From a bacterium (GTDB taxonomy: Bacteria > Planctomycetota > Planctomycetia > Planctomycetales > Planctomycetaceae), in contig WGMU01000058.1 of NCBI GenBank assembly GCA_016124895.1, positions 1 to 64,000 on the forward strand: 64,000 nt of DNA. Direction: 5' to 3'. Position 1 is the first letter of the stretch. Each line of letters starts with the position of its first letter. The translations under genes were made by a program, and so were the position numbers. Under the pieces are notes generated by a model that saw only the letters and a list, made by a program, of their open reading frames with translations, was not told the origin of the DNA and did no database searches. Shown one piece after another: positions 63,979 through 64,000 of this stretch.

Positions 63979-64000
63979 GCGGTGATTCGATGCAGCGACT
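63975..64000 (+). CDS. Start of a further gene (cut by window edge)
   Basis: A GTG at 63975 overlaps the previous stop as GTGA and opens a frame (V-S-G-D-S-M-Q-R) to the window edge; an ATG at 63990 is the alternative. The overlap suggests it belongs to the sigma/anti-sigma unit. Too short to identify. Confidence 0.35.

Noticed and set aside
1-64000. CRISPR arrays, tRNA and rRNA genes
   Set aside because: No regularly spaced direct repeats, cloverleaf-like segments with a TTCGA arm, or rRNA stretches were seen; a covariance-model scan was not possible.

Overview
The window looks like a chromosomal segment of a planctomycete. It is GC-rich, and it combines a pilus locus of the Tad type, giant membrane-anchored TPR and beta-propeller proteins, a Hanks-type Ser/Thr kinase with TPR repeats, a CHAT-domain protein beside an ECF sigma/anti-sigma pair, and an ISAzo13-family element whose DDE domain family was named after Rhodopirellula. 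No species can be named from the sequence alone.

Layout. 1-97 is the tail of an IS5-like transposase. 212-3521 (minus) is arginine biosynthesis (argB, argD, argF). 4057-11935 (plus) is a Tad/Flp pilus assembly locus (prepilin peptidase, TadE, CpaB, TadG-like, CpaF, TadB, TadC) closed by a strong terminator. 12084-22211 (minus) holds two giant proteins of unknown role with a small cupin between them. 22364-27741 is mixed housekeeping: tsaD, a thioesterase, a selA-thuA overlapping pair, a DJ-1/PfpI protein, a tiny membrane protein and thioredoxin. 28068-32431 has a long coiled-coil protein, a secreted isoaspartate methyltransferase with a C-terminal sugar-binding-like domain, and a CBS-GGDEF protein.

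The most interesting block is 32629-44032. A 69-residue peptide (37498-37707) has the look of a split-borosin RiPP precursor. It is followed, after a 14-bp hairpin, by three genes joined by 4-bp overlaps: a YcaO cyclodehydratase/thioamidation-type enzyme, a TfuA partner with a long extension, and a tetrapyrrole-methylase-fold protein that closely resembles the borosin peptide-backbone N-methyltransferases (OphMA/SonM). Divergently transcribed are two alpha/beta hydrolases, a leucine-carboxyl-methyltransferase-like enzyme and an S53 (kumamolisin-like) peptidase. A TonB-dependent receptor lies convergent on the other side. I read this as a gene cluster for a ribosomal peptide that may be both backbone N-methylated and thioamidated (or heterocyclised), with possible C-terminal esterification and TonB-dependent uptake. 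I do not know of a characterised pathway with this combination.

44415-53400 holds a protein kinase, a secreted PPC-domain protein, a divergent RNase HII-like protein, a VOC protein and proB. 53584-57000 is an accessory, insertion-prone patch: two small hypothetical genes (one cut by an insertion), a complete ISAzo13-family element with a 3-bp duplication and a likely -1 frameshift, and, immediately beside it, an IS701-like element whose transposase is broken by one in-frame TAG. 57280-64000 holds a secreted TPR-CHAT protein, a secreted unknown protein, and an ECF sigma factor with a zinc-finger/TPR anti-sigma-like partner; a further gene probably begins at the right edge. No tRNA, rRNA or CRISPR array was seen.
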